Positions 46,818 to 55,518 of a DNA stretch of 64,000 nucleotides are shown piece by piece. The DNA lies in assembly GCA_004293935.1 (NCBI GenBank), contig RDZH01000018.1:1-64000 (forward strand). The letters run 5' to 3'. Both the position numbers and the translations under genes were made by a program. Below the pieces are notes generated by a model. That model was not told where the DNA came from. It saw only the letters and a list, made by a program, of their open reading frames with translations, and did no database searches. The stretch comes from Alphaproteobacteria bacterium. GTDB lineage: Bacteria; Pseudomonadota; Alphaproteobacteria; Rickettsiales; UBA998. Numbering within the stretch: the stretch's first letter is position 1; each line of letters starts with the position of its first letter.

Positions 46818-46823
46818 ATGACA
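46803..46823 (+). repeat. 21-bp direct repeat, right copy
   Basis: Identical to 43651-43671. It spans the ATG (46818-46820) and second codon of the old-yellow-enzyme gene. The copies are 3152 bp apart. Confidence 0.8.
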
Positions 46824-47873
46824 ACCATATTCGACCCTCTCACTCTTGGATCACTCACCTTACCCAACCGCATCATCATGGCACCACTCACACGTGGACG
46901 CGCCGATGCAGGAGGCATCCCGGGTGCGATGATGGCAGAATATTACGCCTTGCGCGCTGATGCAGGGCTGATAATCAGCGAGGCAACCGCGATCACGCCA
47001 CAAGGCTATGGCTGGCTCGGCGCACCGGGCATATGGAATGACGCACAGATGGAAGGTTGGCAGATTGTCACTGAAGCGGTGCATAACAAGGGCGGGCGTA
47101 TCTTTATGCAGCTTTGGCATATGGGACGCATCTCGCACCCTGATTTTCTTGGTGGTGAACTGCCTGTTGCCCCGTCCGCTATTGCTGCGATCGGGCAAAC
47201 CAACACGCCTTTGGGTAAAAAAGATTATGTCATCCCGCGCCCCCTCACCTTAGAAGAAATTAAAGCATTACCGCACATCTACGCTGAGGCGGCACAACGC
47301 GCCATCGATGCTGGATTCGATGGCGTAGAAATCCACGCCGCTAATGGTTATTTGCTCGATGAGTTTATCCGCGATGGCTCTAATCAACGTACAGATGCCT
47401 ATGGCGGATCAATCGATAACCGACTCCGCCTTATGCTTGAAGTAGTATCGGCTGTATGTACTGCCATTGGATCGGATAAAGTCGGTATACGCTTCTCCCC
47501 CATGAGCGGGCATAATAGCATGGTCGATTCTGACCCTGTTGCGACTTTTAGCCACGCTGCCGAACAACTCAATGCATTTGGGATTGCCTATGTGCATATA
47601 ATTGAGCCATTTGCAGGGCATCGTATGTATCGTGAAGGGGAACGTGTCACACCGCATATACGCACGATGTTCACGGGCATCATGATTGCCAATGGTGGCT
47701 ACAGCAAGGATTTAGCCAATGATATGATAAGCACCAATGACATGGACGCTGTCTCTTTTGGGATGATGTATATCGCCAATCCTGATCTGGTGACGCGCCT
47801 ACGTCATGATCATCCATTGAACGCACCGAATATGGAGACGCTTTATAGTGGTGGCCGAGTGGGGTATATATAG
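46818..47873 (+). CDS. Old-yellow-enzyme family flavin oxidoreductase (NemA-like alkene reductase)
   Basis: 351-residue FMN-dependent TIM-barrel enzyme that reduces activated C=C bonds with NAD(P)H. Visible are NRIIMAPLTRGRADAGG, MQLWHMGRISHP with the FMN-contacting Gln/His, GVEIHAANGYLLDEFIRD with the substrate-binding His-Asn pair, SNQRTDAYGGSIDNRLR, and MIANGGYSKD near the phosphate site. Natural substrate unknown. It is divergent from the P450 operon, and a duplicated 21-bp segment covers its start, so its original leader may now lie next to tRNA-Leu. The TpsB gene follows on the same strand. Confidence 0.93.
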   Translation: MTTIFDPLTLGSLTLPNRIIMAPLTRGRADAGGIPGAMMAEYYALRADAGLIISEATAITPQGYGWLGAPGIWNDAQMEGWQIVTEAVHNKGGRIFMQLWHMGRISHPDFLGGELPVAPSAIAAIGQTNTPLGKKDYVIPRPLTLEEIKALPHIYAEAAQRAIDAGFDGVEIHAANGYLLDEFIRDGSNQRTDAYGGSIDNRLRLMLEVVSAVCTAIGSDKVGIRFSPMSGHNSMVDSDPVATFSHAAEQLNAFGIAYVHIIEPFAGHRMYREGERVTPHIRTMFTGIMIANGGYSKDLANDMISTNDMDAVSFGMMYIANPDLVTRLRHDHPLNAPNMETLYSGGRVGYI

Positions 47874-47974
47874 TCGGTTACCTCTTGCCACTGAATGCCT
47901 CCTATGGTATAGGTAGCGTGCATTACATGGTCTCAATCCACTGTACCTTCAACCTATTATTTGCTAGCACAACT

Positions 47975-49675
47975 ATGACGACAAAGCCTATGAGCAGAAA
48001 AGAATGGTATAAGGTCGCCCCTATCGTCACCTTGATGATCATGCTTAGTGCTTCTGCCACATGGGCGCAAAATCTCCCCAGCTCTGCCGATCCAAGCCGC
48101 ATTGAACCTTTTGCATCTTCCCCCGTTCCAACCCAGCCACCATCTAAAATCATCGTTCCTGAAGCGCAATCCACCCCACAGATTCCTGAGAATGCCAAAG
48201 ACATTACATTCACTTTAACGCAACTCGATATTCACGGCGCAACCCTATTTTCATCAAAGCAACTAAAAAAATTATACCAATCCTATGTGAATAAGGAAAT
48301 ACCACTGAGCCATCTATGGAAGATTGCCGAACAGATCACGCAACTATATCAGCAAAAAGGCTATTTTCTCTGTCGCGCCTATGTTCCCGCACAAGAAATT
48401 GATGATGGCAAAGTCACGCTTGAGGTTGTAGAAGGTTCTATTACCGAAGTGACAATCGAAGATAGTGCATTAACGGAATATACGCTGGTAGATGCACTTA
48501 TTGAACGCCTCAAGCAACAAAAACCAATCAGTGCCTACCAGCTTGAATCCTTCATGTTGCAGATGAATGCTTTGCCCGGAGTTGAATTTCGTGCTTTCGT
48601 TGAACCTGCACAGGGCAAAGAAGCAGGCATGACGCGCCTATCCTTGCGCCCCACAACCAAAAAAGGCACAGGCTCAGTCAGTGTGGATAATTTTGGATCA
48701 CGCTTTTTAGGTCCGTATCAAACCACCGCAACCTATCACGATAGCTTCATCCCCCTACAACAAACCACCCTCTCCGCAATGAGCAGCATACCCAGCGATG
48801 AACTGCGCTTTATTGCCTTCCGCCACGCCACCCCCATCTATCCTGATTGGCAAATTGAGCTAGCAGGGCATTATGTTGATGCCACTCCCGGTGCGTCATT
48901 AGCCCCGAATGATATTCAAAGCAATGCGCTAGAATTGGGAATCGGCATCAGTTGGCAACCCATCCGTCAACGACAAGAAAATCTTACGACTTCGCTTGAA
49001 TTAACAGGGCAAAACAGCAATGGCGATATTTTTGGTGATAATCCTCTCACCCGTGATCGTATCCGTGCAGCACGCCTATTCCTACATTATGACACGGCGG
49101 ATGCATGGTCTGGTTATAATTATCTCAGCCTTACGGTGAATCAAGGGATCAGCATACTTGGTGCGAACGCGCAACAAGATAGCCATCTTTCTCGCGCTGA
49201 AGCAGACCCAACATTTACCTCAATGCAATTCAACTATATGCGCCAACAAGCCATGATGAGCGAGTTTATGGCAATTAGTCAGTTTGCAAGCCAGATCGCT
49301 TCAGGTTCACTCTATGCTGCTGAAGAATTTGGTTTTGGTGGGCAGGCTTTTGGGCGCGCTTATGATCCATCAGAAATGACGGGCGATCATGGAGTTGCAG
49401 CGAGTTTTGAGCTACGCTATCTTGGCTTTGCGCCACAGCAAGACATTACTTTTGCGCCTTACGGATTCTATGATATTGGCAAAGTGTGGAATGAGGAAGC
49501 AGGTGGCATTGATGAGTTGGGCATGTCCGCAGGCTTCGGACTACGGCTCGATCACCCTACGGGACTCGCAGGAAATCTTGGTCTTGCATGGCCACTCGAT
49601 CACGCCATCAGCAACCCCATCTATGGCAATGGCAAAAACCCACGTCTCTTAATGCAGATGTCTTATGGGTTTTAA
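47975..49675 (+). CDS. Two-partner secretion transporter (TpsB, ShlB/FhaC family)
   Basis: 566 residues from the ATG at 47975, which precedes the signal peptide (VAPIVTLMIMLSASATWA). The open frame begins at 47885, but the earlier codons do not look like a signal. A proline-rich linker is followed by a POTRA_2-type domain (FTLTQLDIHGATLFSSKQL to LYQQKGYFLCRAYVPAQ, about residues 70-140), a second POTRA (VVEGSITEVTI) and a 16-strand-type barrel ending LLMQMSYGF. It should export a TpsA protein across the outer membrane; the likely partner is at 55490-60379. The ATG at 47990 is an alternative start. Confidence 0.88.
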   Translation: MTTKPMSRKEWYKVAPIVTLMIMLSASATWAQNLPSSADPSRIEPFASSPVPTQPPSKIIVPEAQSTPQIPENAKDITFTLTQLDIHGATLFSSKQLKKLYQSYVNKEIPLSHLWKIAEQITQLYQQKGYFLCRAYVPAQEIDDGKVTLEVVEGSITEVTIEDSALTEYTLVDALIERLKQQKPISAYQLESFMLQMNALPGVEFRAFVEPAQGKEAGMTRLSLRPTTKKGTGSVSVDNFGSRFLGPYQTTATYHDSFIPLQQTTLSAMSSIPSDELRFIAFRHATPIYPDWQIELAGHYVDATPGASLAPNDIQSNALELGIGISWQPIRQRQENLTTSLELTGQNSNGDIFGDNPLTRDRIRAARLFLHYDTADAWSGYNYLSLTVNQGISILGANAQQDSHLSRAEADPTFTSMQFNYMRQQAMMSEFMAISQFASQIASGSLYAAEEFGFGGQAFGRAYDPSEMTGDHGVAASFELRYLGFAPQQDITFAPYGFYDIGKVWNEEAGGIDELGMSAGFGLRLDHPTGLAGNLGLAWPLDHAISNPIYGNGKNPRLLMQMSYGF

Positions 49676-49746
49676 TGATCGGGGGCTATAATGCTTGCGA
49701 GATGTGACGCAATGTGGTATGAATAAAGGGAACAGTAGGTTTTTTT

Positions 49747-50142
49747 ATGGTAGATGAGCAAAAGAATAATCAAGAAGCGCAACGGACTGAAGGCGTGGAT
49801 TGGAAAGCTGTTGCAACGGCAGCGGGTGGTGGTTTTGCGGTGGGGTTTTTAGCTCAATATGGATTAATGGTAGCAGGTATGGCGCAAAAAGCCATAACAA
49901 ACAATGATGCAATCAATCGTTTTAATGATACATTAGATGCCCATTGCACGAAAGTGTTTCCCTTTCTTGTGTCTGATGCGCGTTTTTTCGTGATTGGTTC
50001 TGCGTGTGCAGCACTTGCTGTTATCCCTGCATATATGCATCAACGCTCCATTCAACAAGATACACCTTCTGGTTTTGCGGATCGCGAGGCGAAAAAAAAG
50101 GAGCAATCTGTTATGATTGCTCCTGAAACTAAGAGATTTTAG
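49747..50142 (+). CDS. Small two-helix membrane protein, orphan
   Basis: 131 residues. A charged N-terminus is followed by two hydrophobic stretches (about 24-45, ATAAGGGFAVGFLAQYGLMVAG, and 78-95, FFVIGSACAALAVIPAYM) and a polar, Lys-rich tail. I recognise no family. AGG stands 8 nt before the ATG, and a TATAAT at 49687-49692 may be its -10. Its last codons contain the intrinsic terminator of the convergent gene, which forces a Lys-rich tail read from A-rich DNA. Confidence 0.55.
   Translation: MVDEQKNNQEAQRTEGVDWKAVATAAGGGFAVGFLAQYGLMVAGMAQKAITNNDAINRFNDTLDAHCTKVFPFLVSDARFFVIGSACAALAVIPAYMHQRSIQQDTPSGFADREAKKKEQSVMIAPETKRF
50092..50123 (-). terminator. Intrinsic terminator embedded in a convergent coding region
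   Basis: On the minus strand a perfect 9-bp stem GGAGCAATC/GATTGCTCC with a 6-nt loop is followed by eight T residues. It lies inside the plus-strand gene 49747-50142 and serves the minus-strand gene ending at 50145. Confidence 0.85.
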
Positions 50143-50153
50143 TCTTAGTTTTT
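50126..50153 (+). terminator. Second hairpin at the convergent stop codons
   Basis: AAACTAAGA (50126-50134) pairs with TCTTAGTTT (50143-50151), followed by T residues. The loop contains the TAG stop of the plus gene, and the minus gene's stop is in the right arm. It can act in both directions. Confidence 0.7.
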
Positions 50154-50846
50154 AATGGTCTTCAAAAAACCAGAAGGCGGAAGTGCTATGCCAAATTTGG
50201 CATTATAATACACTTCGGCAACATCAGCAATGCTCCATGTAATCCAAGCATTCACCGATCCATTCAATGCTGAGGGCAAAAATGGAATGATCCACCCGAA
50301 TCCATGCGACACAAGCTTGCCTGCTAGTTTAGCAACCAGCTTAGCGGCAATCTTCTTGGCAGCAGTAGCTGAAATAGTCGCGTGGGCAAAAACCCCTACT
50401 TTGGGAATTGCTTTTGCAGCCATAGAGCCAACCGCAACATTAAGATTGCCAAAAATTATTGCCTGCTTAGCAGCCACATCAAGCATTGCCTCAGGCATTC
50501 CAGCCCAAAGAAGCAACACATCGACATAGTCTTGCGCATCCAATGCTCGGGCATCTAAACCATTGCGAGATGCAATAGCAGAACCCACGGAAAAACTTGC
50601 TTTTGCCATTCCTTCGAGTAAACCCACTACATCCCAAGCTATTCCCGCGATAGGAACAAACACAGAACCCGCTCCAGCTATAGCACTCAAGCCACAATTT
50701 ATGTTGCGTGCTTCAGCGACGCTCCAACCTTTTGCAAGATCGTAGATTTTTGCCACATCAAAACCTCGCTGTTCTATCAGCCAGATTAAGGTATCGCGCA
50801 CTTTGTTTTCCGACTCGCCTGTATTAGAAGCAGATGAAGTTGCCAT
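50145..50846 (-). CDS. EcsC-family-like hydrophobic protein
   Basis: 233 residues, rich in Ala, Gly and Val. After a polar N-terminus come hydrophobic, glycine-patterned helices: GAGSVFVPIAGIAWDVVGLLEG near 60-80, then KKIAAKLVAKLAGKLVSHGFGW and IPFLPSALNGSVNAWITW near 165-210. This resembles the EcsC family (PF12787), whose members have a small-residue-rich hydrophobic core and a C-terminal GGxxN-like segment; here the ALNGSVNAW segment fits. The role of EcsC proteins is poorly known. No signal peptide. A pore-forming or membrane-associated effector is an alternative reading. Confidence 0.5.
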   Translation of the reverse strand: MATSSASNTGESENKVRDTLIWLIEQRGFDVAKIYDLAKGWSVAEARNINCGLSAIAGAGSVFVPIAGIAWDVVGLLEGMAKASFSVGSAIASRNGLDARALDAQDYVDVLLLWAGMPEAMLDVAAKQAIIFGNLNVAVGSMAAKAIPKVGVFAHATISATAAKKIAAKLVAKLAGKLVSHGFGWIIPFLPSALNGSVNAWITWSIADVAEVYYNAKFGIALPPSGFLKTIKN

Positions 50847-50980
50847 AATCGTAAAACCTCGTCATGTGTAAACATCAAAAACCGAGATGAAGTCGCCTTT
50901 TTTAGAAAGACGATAAAGATCAAAAACAAATGGTTGGCGTAGGTCTGCACCCTTAAAAAAAGCACAACCAGAGCCGTAGA

Positions 50981-51017
50981 ATACATCTTTATTTACAGGG
51001 GTAAATAATGGATGTAT
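50981..51017. repeat. Long AT-rich hairpin
   Basis: ATACATC-TTTATTTAC (50981-50996) and GTAAATAATGGATGTAT (51001-51017) pair over about 15 bp with one bulge and a 4-nt loop. It lies in the 257-bp gap between maiA and the EcsC-like gene. There is no T run on either side, so it may be an operator or repeat remnant. Confidence 0.55.
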
Positions 51018-51103
51018 CAAGGTTCGTTGATGGTTATAGCAAAAAAAAAAGGGGGTACGTCAAGAAAAAATTTATGCTTATATGCATTTTTTTATGGAAC
51101 GCA

Positions 51104-51742
51104 CTATACGGCATCCATTTGCGCCTCAGGTGCAGCCTTTTGAAATGCCTCTAAGCTAAGGCAATGCGCTTCAATCGCTAATAATTTCGGATAAGCATCA
51201 AGCGGGAACTGAAACCGCCGTGCATTATAGAGCTGCGGTACCATGCAGCAATCTGCCATGGAAAGTTGCCCGCCTATTAAAAAGCGACTCCCATATTCCG
51301 CGTGCCGTTCTAAATTATCAAGCCCTAATTTTAACCAATGATGATACCATGCGTTTTTCATTGCATCATCAGCCCCATAGGATAGAGCAAGATGCTGCAA
51401 CACACGTAGATTCACCAACGGATGAGTATCACACGCAATCACCATAGATAATTGTCGAATCTTCGCACGCATCAACGCATCGCCAAAAATCAGTGGCGGA
51501 TTGGGATGCATTTCCTCCAGATATTCCATGGCAGCCAGTGATTGCGCCATCACCCCCTCCCCATCGATCAATGTCGGAACAAGCTCTTGCGGATTAATGG
51601 CAGCATAATCCGCATGGTGTTGTTGCCCACCATCTTTGAGCAAATGGATGGGGATCACCTCAAACGGCAGTCCTTTCCAGTGCAACGCCACCCGCACACG
51701 ATACGCCGCAGAAGAACGCCAATAGCTGTATAATTGCATCAT
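51104..51742 (-). CDS. maiA: Maleylacetoacetate isomerase
   Basis: Zeta-class glutathione S-transferase that isomerises maleylacetoacetate to fumarylacetoacetate in tyrosine breakdown. The active-site motif SYWRSSAAYRVR matches the zeta signature SSCSWRVR with Ala-Ala in place of Cys-Ser. NPQELVPTLIDGEGVMAQSLAAMEYLEE is the glutathione-binding region. The ATG at 51742 gives 212 residues, the family norm, and has GAGGGG just upstream; longer in-frame starts overlap the previous gene. Last gene of the homogentisate operon. Confidence 0.92.
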   Translation of the reverse strand: MMQLYSYWRSSAAYRVRVALHWKGLPFEVIPIHLLKDGGQQHHADYAAINPQELVPTLIDGEGVMAQSLAAMEYLEEMHPNPPLIFGDALMRAKIRQLSMVIACDTHPLVNLRVLQHLALSYGADDAMKNAWYHHWLKLGLDNLERHAEYGSRFLIGGQLSMADCCMVPQLYNARRFQFPLDAYPKLLAIEAHCLSLEAFQKAAPEAQMDAV

Positions 51743-51749
51743 GCTCCCC

Positions 51750-52766
51750 TCACCCTTTATAACGCGCCACCCGCTGATCAATCGCCCCAAAGATGGATGC
51801 ACCATGATCATCTACCATTTCAATACGCACATGATCACCAAAGCGCAAAAATTCAGTGCTTGGTTTGCCCTGTTGGATGGTTTCAATCATACGTAATTCC
51901 GCAATGCAACTATACCCCACACCACCCTCCGCAATAGGCTTGCCTGCTTCACCATCCATTTTGTTAGATACCGTTCCAGAGCCAATAATGCACCCTGCCG
52001 TAAGTTTACGTGTTTTTGCTGCATGGGCGATCAGTTGCGTAAAATCAAACGTCATATCCGTGCCTGCATTGGGTGATCCAAAAAGCGCACCATTCACATA
52101 ACTAAGCAATGGCAAGGTGACTTTATGATCACGCCAATGCGCGCCGAGTTCATCAGGGGTCACCGCCACAGGGGCAAAACTACTGGAGGGTTTTGAGTGA
52201 AAAAATCCAAATCCTTTTGCCAATTCATCGGGGATAAGCCCACGCAAACTCACATCATTCACAACCATCACCAGACGGATATGCTGCGATGCATCTACTG
52301 GCGTAATGCCCATCGGTACATCTCCCGTCACCACGGCGATCTCCGCTTCAAAATCCACTCCCCACAATGCATCTTCCGCAAGCTGAATATCCGCGTGGGG
52401 ATCAAGAAAGCAATCACTCCCGCCTTGATAGATCAACGGGTCATGCCAAAAACTTTCGGGCATAGGGGCATTGCGTGCTTTGCGCACCAATTCCACATGA
52501 TTCACATAGGCAGAGCCATCCGCCCATTGATAGGCACGTGGCAAAGGAGAGGCACAGGCACGCATATCAAAAGGCAGTGCGTGTTGCACCTTCCCCGCAT
52601 TGAGATCATCATAGAGTGCCAAGAGTTTAGGGGCGCATTGCTCCCACTCATCCAATGCCGCTTGCATAGTCGGGGCAATGGCAGTGGCATGAACATAGGT
52701 TGTAAGATCGCGTGCGACAACCACTAATTGTCCATCGCGCCCTGATTTTAGTGATGCAAGTTTCAT
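51750..52766 (-). CDS. Fumarylacetoacetate hydrolase family protein
   Basis: 338 residues. It splits fumarylacetoacetate to fumarate and acetoacetate, the last step of tyrosine degradation. The FAH fold is shown by DALWGVDFEAEIAVVTGDVP with acidic metal ligands, LVMVVNDVSLRGLIPDE, KPSSSFAPVAVTPDEL, and IIGSGTVSN. It is the shorter bacterial form compared with the 420-residue mammalian enzyme. Position between hmgA and maiA fixes the role. It ends 8 bp before maiA begins and starts 9 bp after hmgA ends. Confidence 0.92.
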   Translation of the reverse strand: MKLASLKSGRDGQLVVVARDLTTYVHATAIAPTMQAALDEWEQCAPKLLALYDDLNAGKVQHALPFDMRACASPLPRAYQWADGSAYVNHVELVRKARNAPMPESFWHDPLIYQGGSDCFLDPHADIQLAEDALWGVDFEAEIAVVTGDVPMGITPVDASQHIRLVMVVNDVSLRGLIPDELAKGFGFFHSKPSSSFAPVAVTPDELGAHWRDHKVTLPLLSYVNGALFGSPNAGTDMTFDFTQLIAHAAKTRKLTAGCIIGSGTVSNKMDGEAGKPIAEGGVGYSCIAELRMIETIQQGKPSTEFLRFGDHVRIEMVDDHGASIFGAIDQRVARYKG

Positions 52767-52775
52767 AAGTACGCC

Positions 52776-53906
52776 TTATATTTTGTTATTTTTCCAACTA
52801 TCAACATATTCTTTCAATTCCACATCCGCCATGCGTTCCCCAACATGCAGCGCGTCCCGCGTATCCAACATGACGGCATATTCATCGGTAGCAGGTTTGC
52901 TTTGCTTGAGCATATTTTTCAATGCTTTCGGGTGTGGTCCATGCGTAAAGCCACATGGATGATACGTCATCATCCCTGCCTCAATATGATCACGGCTAAA
53001 GAAATCCCCTGCATGATAAAATAATACTTCATCATAATCATCATTATTATGAAAAAATGGAATTTTAATCGCACCTGCATCTCCTTCAAAAGGACGCGGT
53101 GCAAAGGTACATACCACAAAACGATCCGTTACAAAGGTTGTATGCACGGACGGTGGCACATGATACCGATCACTCAAAATAGGACGAATATGACGAACAT
53201 TCAGGCGCACAACGCATAAATCACCATGCCATCCAATCGCATCCAGCGGATTATACGGATAGGTTGCCACGGATACTACGCCTAGTTTTTTGATCTCGAC
53301 ACGCGTTTGCCGATCATGTTTTTGTGCGACAAATGCATCATTCATCTGCGGAATATCCAACATGGCAGGGTCAAAAATGGCATGTCCCCCCAGCAAGCCT
53401 TTATCAGGCAGTTTATAATGATTGTTGGTTGCCTCAATCATCAACATTTCCGTGACGGTGTGCGGTTCTAAACGCCACATCGTACTGCGCGGAATCATGA
53501 TATAATCCCCCGTTTCATAGGCAAGATGCCCATAATCGCAATAGAGATCACCGTCACCACGATGAATGAATAAAAGCTGATCGCCATCAGCATTGCGTAC
53601 CAAGGAAGGCATGACTGCATCGAGCGTCCAATAACGCACTTCCGTATGGGCATTATATAAGATGCGATCCGTATGCCATGGGGAATGCTGCATCACACCG
53701 ATCTTCGTTAAATCAAACGCCCGTGGTCTGAGCGGTCCTTCAAACGCACTCCAACCCGTAGGTGGCTTGGGATGATACATAAAGGAAGCCGGCCCAAAAA
53801 AGCCCTCTTTACTAATTTCTCGCTCATACGTGCCTTCAGGCAAATCCGCATGGGCTTGCCGTGATGCCGTGCCTTGTACCAAAGGAAAGGATATGTATTT
53901 TTTCAT
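52776..53906 (-). CDS. hmgA: Homogentisate 1,2-dioxygenase
   Basis: Non-haem Fe(II) enzyme opening the homogentisate ring to maleylacetoacetate. The cupin-type segments HRGDGDLYCDYGHLAYETGDYIMIP and FFHNNDDYDEVLFYHAGDFFSRD carry the expected His and Glu iron ligands, and FTHGPHP supplies the last His. At 376 residues it is shorter than the 430-440-residue classical form, but the catalytic half is complete. It follows hpd by 12 bp in one operon with the hydrolase and isomerase. Confidence 0.92.
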   Translation of the reverse strand: MKKYISFPLVQGTASRQAHADLPEGTYEREISKEGFFGPASFMYHPKPPTGWSAFEGPLRPRAFDLTKIGVMQHSPWHTDRILYNAHTEVRYWTLDAVMPSLVRNADGDQLLFIHRGDGDLYCDYGHLAYETGDYIMIPRSTMWRLEPHTVTEMLMIEATNNHYKLPDKGLLGGHAIFDPAMLDIPQMNDAFVAQKHDRQTRVEIKKLGVVSVATYPYNPLDAIGWHGDLCVVRLNVRHIRPILSDRYHVPPSVHTTFVTDRFVVCTFAPRPFEGDAGAIKIPFFHNNDDYDEVLFYHAGDFFSRDHIEAGMMTYHPCGFTHGPHPKALKNMLKQSKPATDEYAVMLDTRDALHVGERMADVELKEYVDSWKNNKI

Positions 53907-53918
53907 AACCCACCCTAT

Positions 53919-54974
53919 TTATGCGCGATCAAGCACGCCACGGCGTATTTGATCTTCTTCAATGGATTCAAACAAGGCTTGAAAGTTCCCTTCGCCAAAA
54001 CCATCATTGCCTTTGCGTTGAATGATTTCAAAAAAGATTGGACCAATGGCTTCTTGGGTGAAGATTTGCAGCAATATCCCTGTACCTTCCACGGGCGCGC
54101 CATCAATCAAAATATTACGGGCGCGTAACTCATCCAATGGCTCACCATGATCTTTCACACGTATATCGACCTTGTCATAATACGAAGAAGGAGTGGTTTG
54201 AAAGGGAATACCATGATCACGAAGCGCATCAACACTACGATAAATATCATCCGTACCAAGCGCGATATGCTGTATGCCCTCACCATTATAATGGTGCAAA
54301 AATTCCTCTATTTGCGATTTTTCATCTTGGCTTTCATTAATCGGAATACGGATTTTACCGCATGGACTTGTCATGGCTTTAGACAATAAGCCCGTAAGTT
54401 TCCCTTCAATGTCAAAATAACGGATTTCACGGAAGTTAAAAATACGCTCATAAAATTCTGCCCATTTCGCCATATTGCCACGATACACATTATGCGTCAG
54501 ATGATCCACATAGGTTAGACCGCAACTTGGTTGATGACCGCCCGTAATTGGGTGAAAATCCACTTCATAGATCGTTTGCGCATCATAGCGATCCACAAAA
54601 TAAATAATGAGTCCACCAATGCCTTCAATAGCAGGTATATTCAGCTCCATCGGACCCACCTTGCCTTCGATACGCTTCGCCCCGCGCTTCACGGCTTCAT
54701 TAATCGCATGGCGTGCATCCTTGACACGAAACGCCATCGCATTCGCACTTGGACCATGCGCCCCTGCAAAATCCGCTGCTTGTGAATTAGGTTCACGATT
54801 AAGGATAAAATTAATATCATTTTGCTTAAAATGGATAATATCCTTACTGCGATGCTTGCCCACGGCAGAAAAACCAAGGCTTAAAAATAAGGCTTCCAGC
54901 TTTTCGGGTTCTTTGCTGGTGAATTCTACAAATTCAAAACCGTCTGTGCCTATGGGATTGATAGAGTCGTTCAT
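53919..54974 (-). CDS. hpd: 4-hydroxyphenylpyruvate dioxygenase
   Basis: Fe(II) enzyme that converts 4-hydroxyphenylpyruvate to homogentisate. Two vicinal-oxygen-chelate halves are visible. The second (about 150-340) has VDHLTHNVYRG with an iron-ligand His, GIQHIALGTDDI with the second, and FFEIIQRKGNDGFGEGNFQALFESIE with the Glu ligand and the typical C-terminal helix. 351 residues, complete. First gene of the catabolic operon; the divergent marR lies 88 bp away. Confidence 0.95.
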   Translation of the reverse strand: MNDSINPIGTDGFEFVEFTSKEPEKLEALFLSLGFSAVGKHRSKDIIHFKQNDINFILNREPNSQAADFAGAHGPSANAMAFRVKDARHAINEAVKRGAKRIEGKVGPMELNIPAIEGIGGLIIYFVDRYDAQTIYEVDFHPITGGHQPSCGLTYVDHLTHNVYRGNMAKWAEFYERIFNFREIRYFDIEGKLTGLLSKAMTSPCGKIRIPINESQDEKSQIEEFLHHYNGEGIQHIALGTDDIYRSVDALRDHGIPFQTTPSSYYDKVDIRVKDHGEPLDELRARNILIDGAPVEGTGILLQIFTQEAIGPIFFEIIQRKGNDGFGEGNFQALFESIEEDQIRRGVLDRA

Positions 54975-55013
54975 ATGTGCTACCTCGTCATTCTTATTGC
55001 ATATTCACCACAA

Positions 55014-55039
55014 TATAGTATCATATGAAACTAATTTCA
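55014..55039. promoter_or_regulatory. Possible MarR operator and promoter in the hpd-marR gap
   Basis: The palindrome TGAAA-CTAA-TTTCA (55026-55039) lies next to TATAGT (55015-55020) in the 88-bp divergent gap. A short AT-rich palindrome in this place suits autoregulation and control of hpd by the adjacent MarR protein. Confidence 0.45.
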
Positions 55040-55062
55040 AGAAAAATTACTGATACACAACT

Positions 55063-55518
55063 ATGCCCATGAACAAGCCATCCTCACACATTGATGAATT
55101 TCAGTTACAACGATTTTATCCCTACCGTTTTTCGGTGCTAAGCAACATGATGAGTGCGCATATTGCTGAGTGCTATAAATCCTTTGACATCACCATCCCT
55201 GAATGGCGCGTCTTGGCAGTGCTTGGCGAATTTCCTCACAGCACCGCAACAGAAATTGCCACCAAAACCGCGATGGATAAAGCGGCGATCACACGCGCCG
55301 TACAACGATTAATTCATGCCGAATATATTCTACGCCACGCCTCGCAACAAGACGGGCGCACAAGCCATCTCGACATGACGGCTAAAGGCAGGGATATGTA
55401 TAATAAAATCATTCCCATGGCACTTGCCTATGAGGCGCATATGCTCGAGTCATTAAGTGAGGAAGAAACACAGATGTTGGATCTGTTGCTTAACAAAATC
55501 GGTTATCATGTTCTTTAG
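55063..55518 (+). CDS. MarR-family transcriptional regulator
   Basis: 151-residue winged-helix regulator. The core is PEWRVLAVLGEFPHSTATEIA followed by the recognition helix region MDKAAITRAVQRLIHAEYI and the wing HASQQDGRTSHLDMTAKG, all standard for MarR. It is divergent from the homogentisate operon and so probably represses it, with homogentisate or a related aromatic as inducer; this is inference from position. Its last 29 bases overlap the 3' end of the convergent adhesin gene. Confidence 0.9.
   Translation: MPMNKPSSHIDEFQLQRFYPYRFSVLSNMMSAHIAECYKSFDITIPEWRVLAVLGEFPHSTATEIATKTAMDKAAITRAVQRLIHAEYILRHASQQDGRTSHLDMTAKGRDMYNKIIPMALAYEAHMLESLSEEETQMLDLLLNKIGYHVL

Noticed and set aside
51050-51103. 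Terminator after maiA (ATGCATATAAGCAT then T run on the minus strand)
   Set aside because: The stem is only 4 bp, so it is not convincing.
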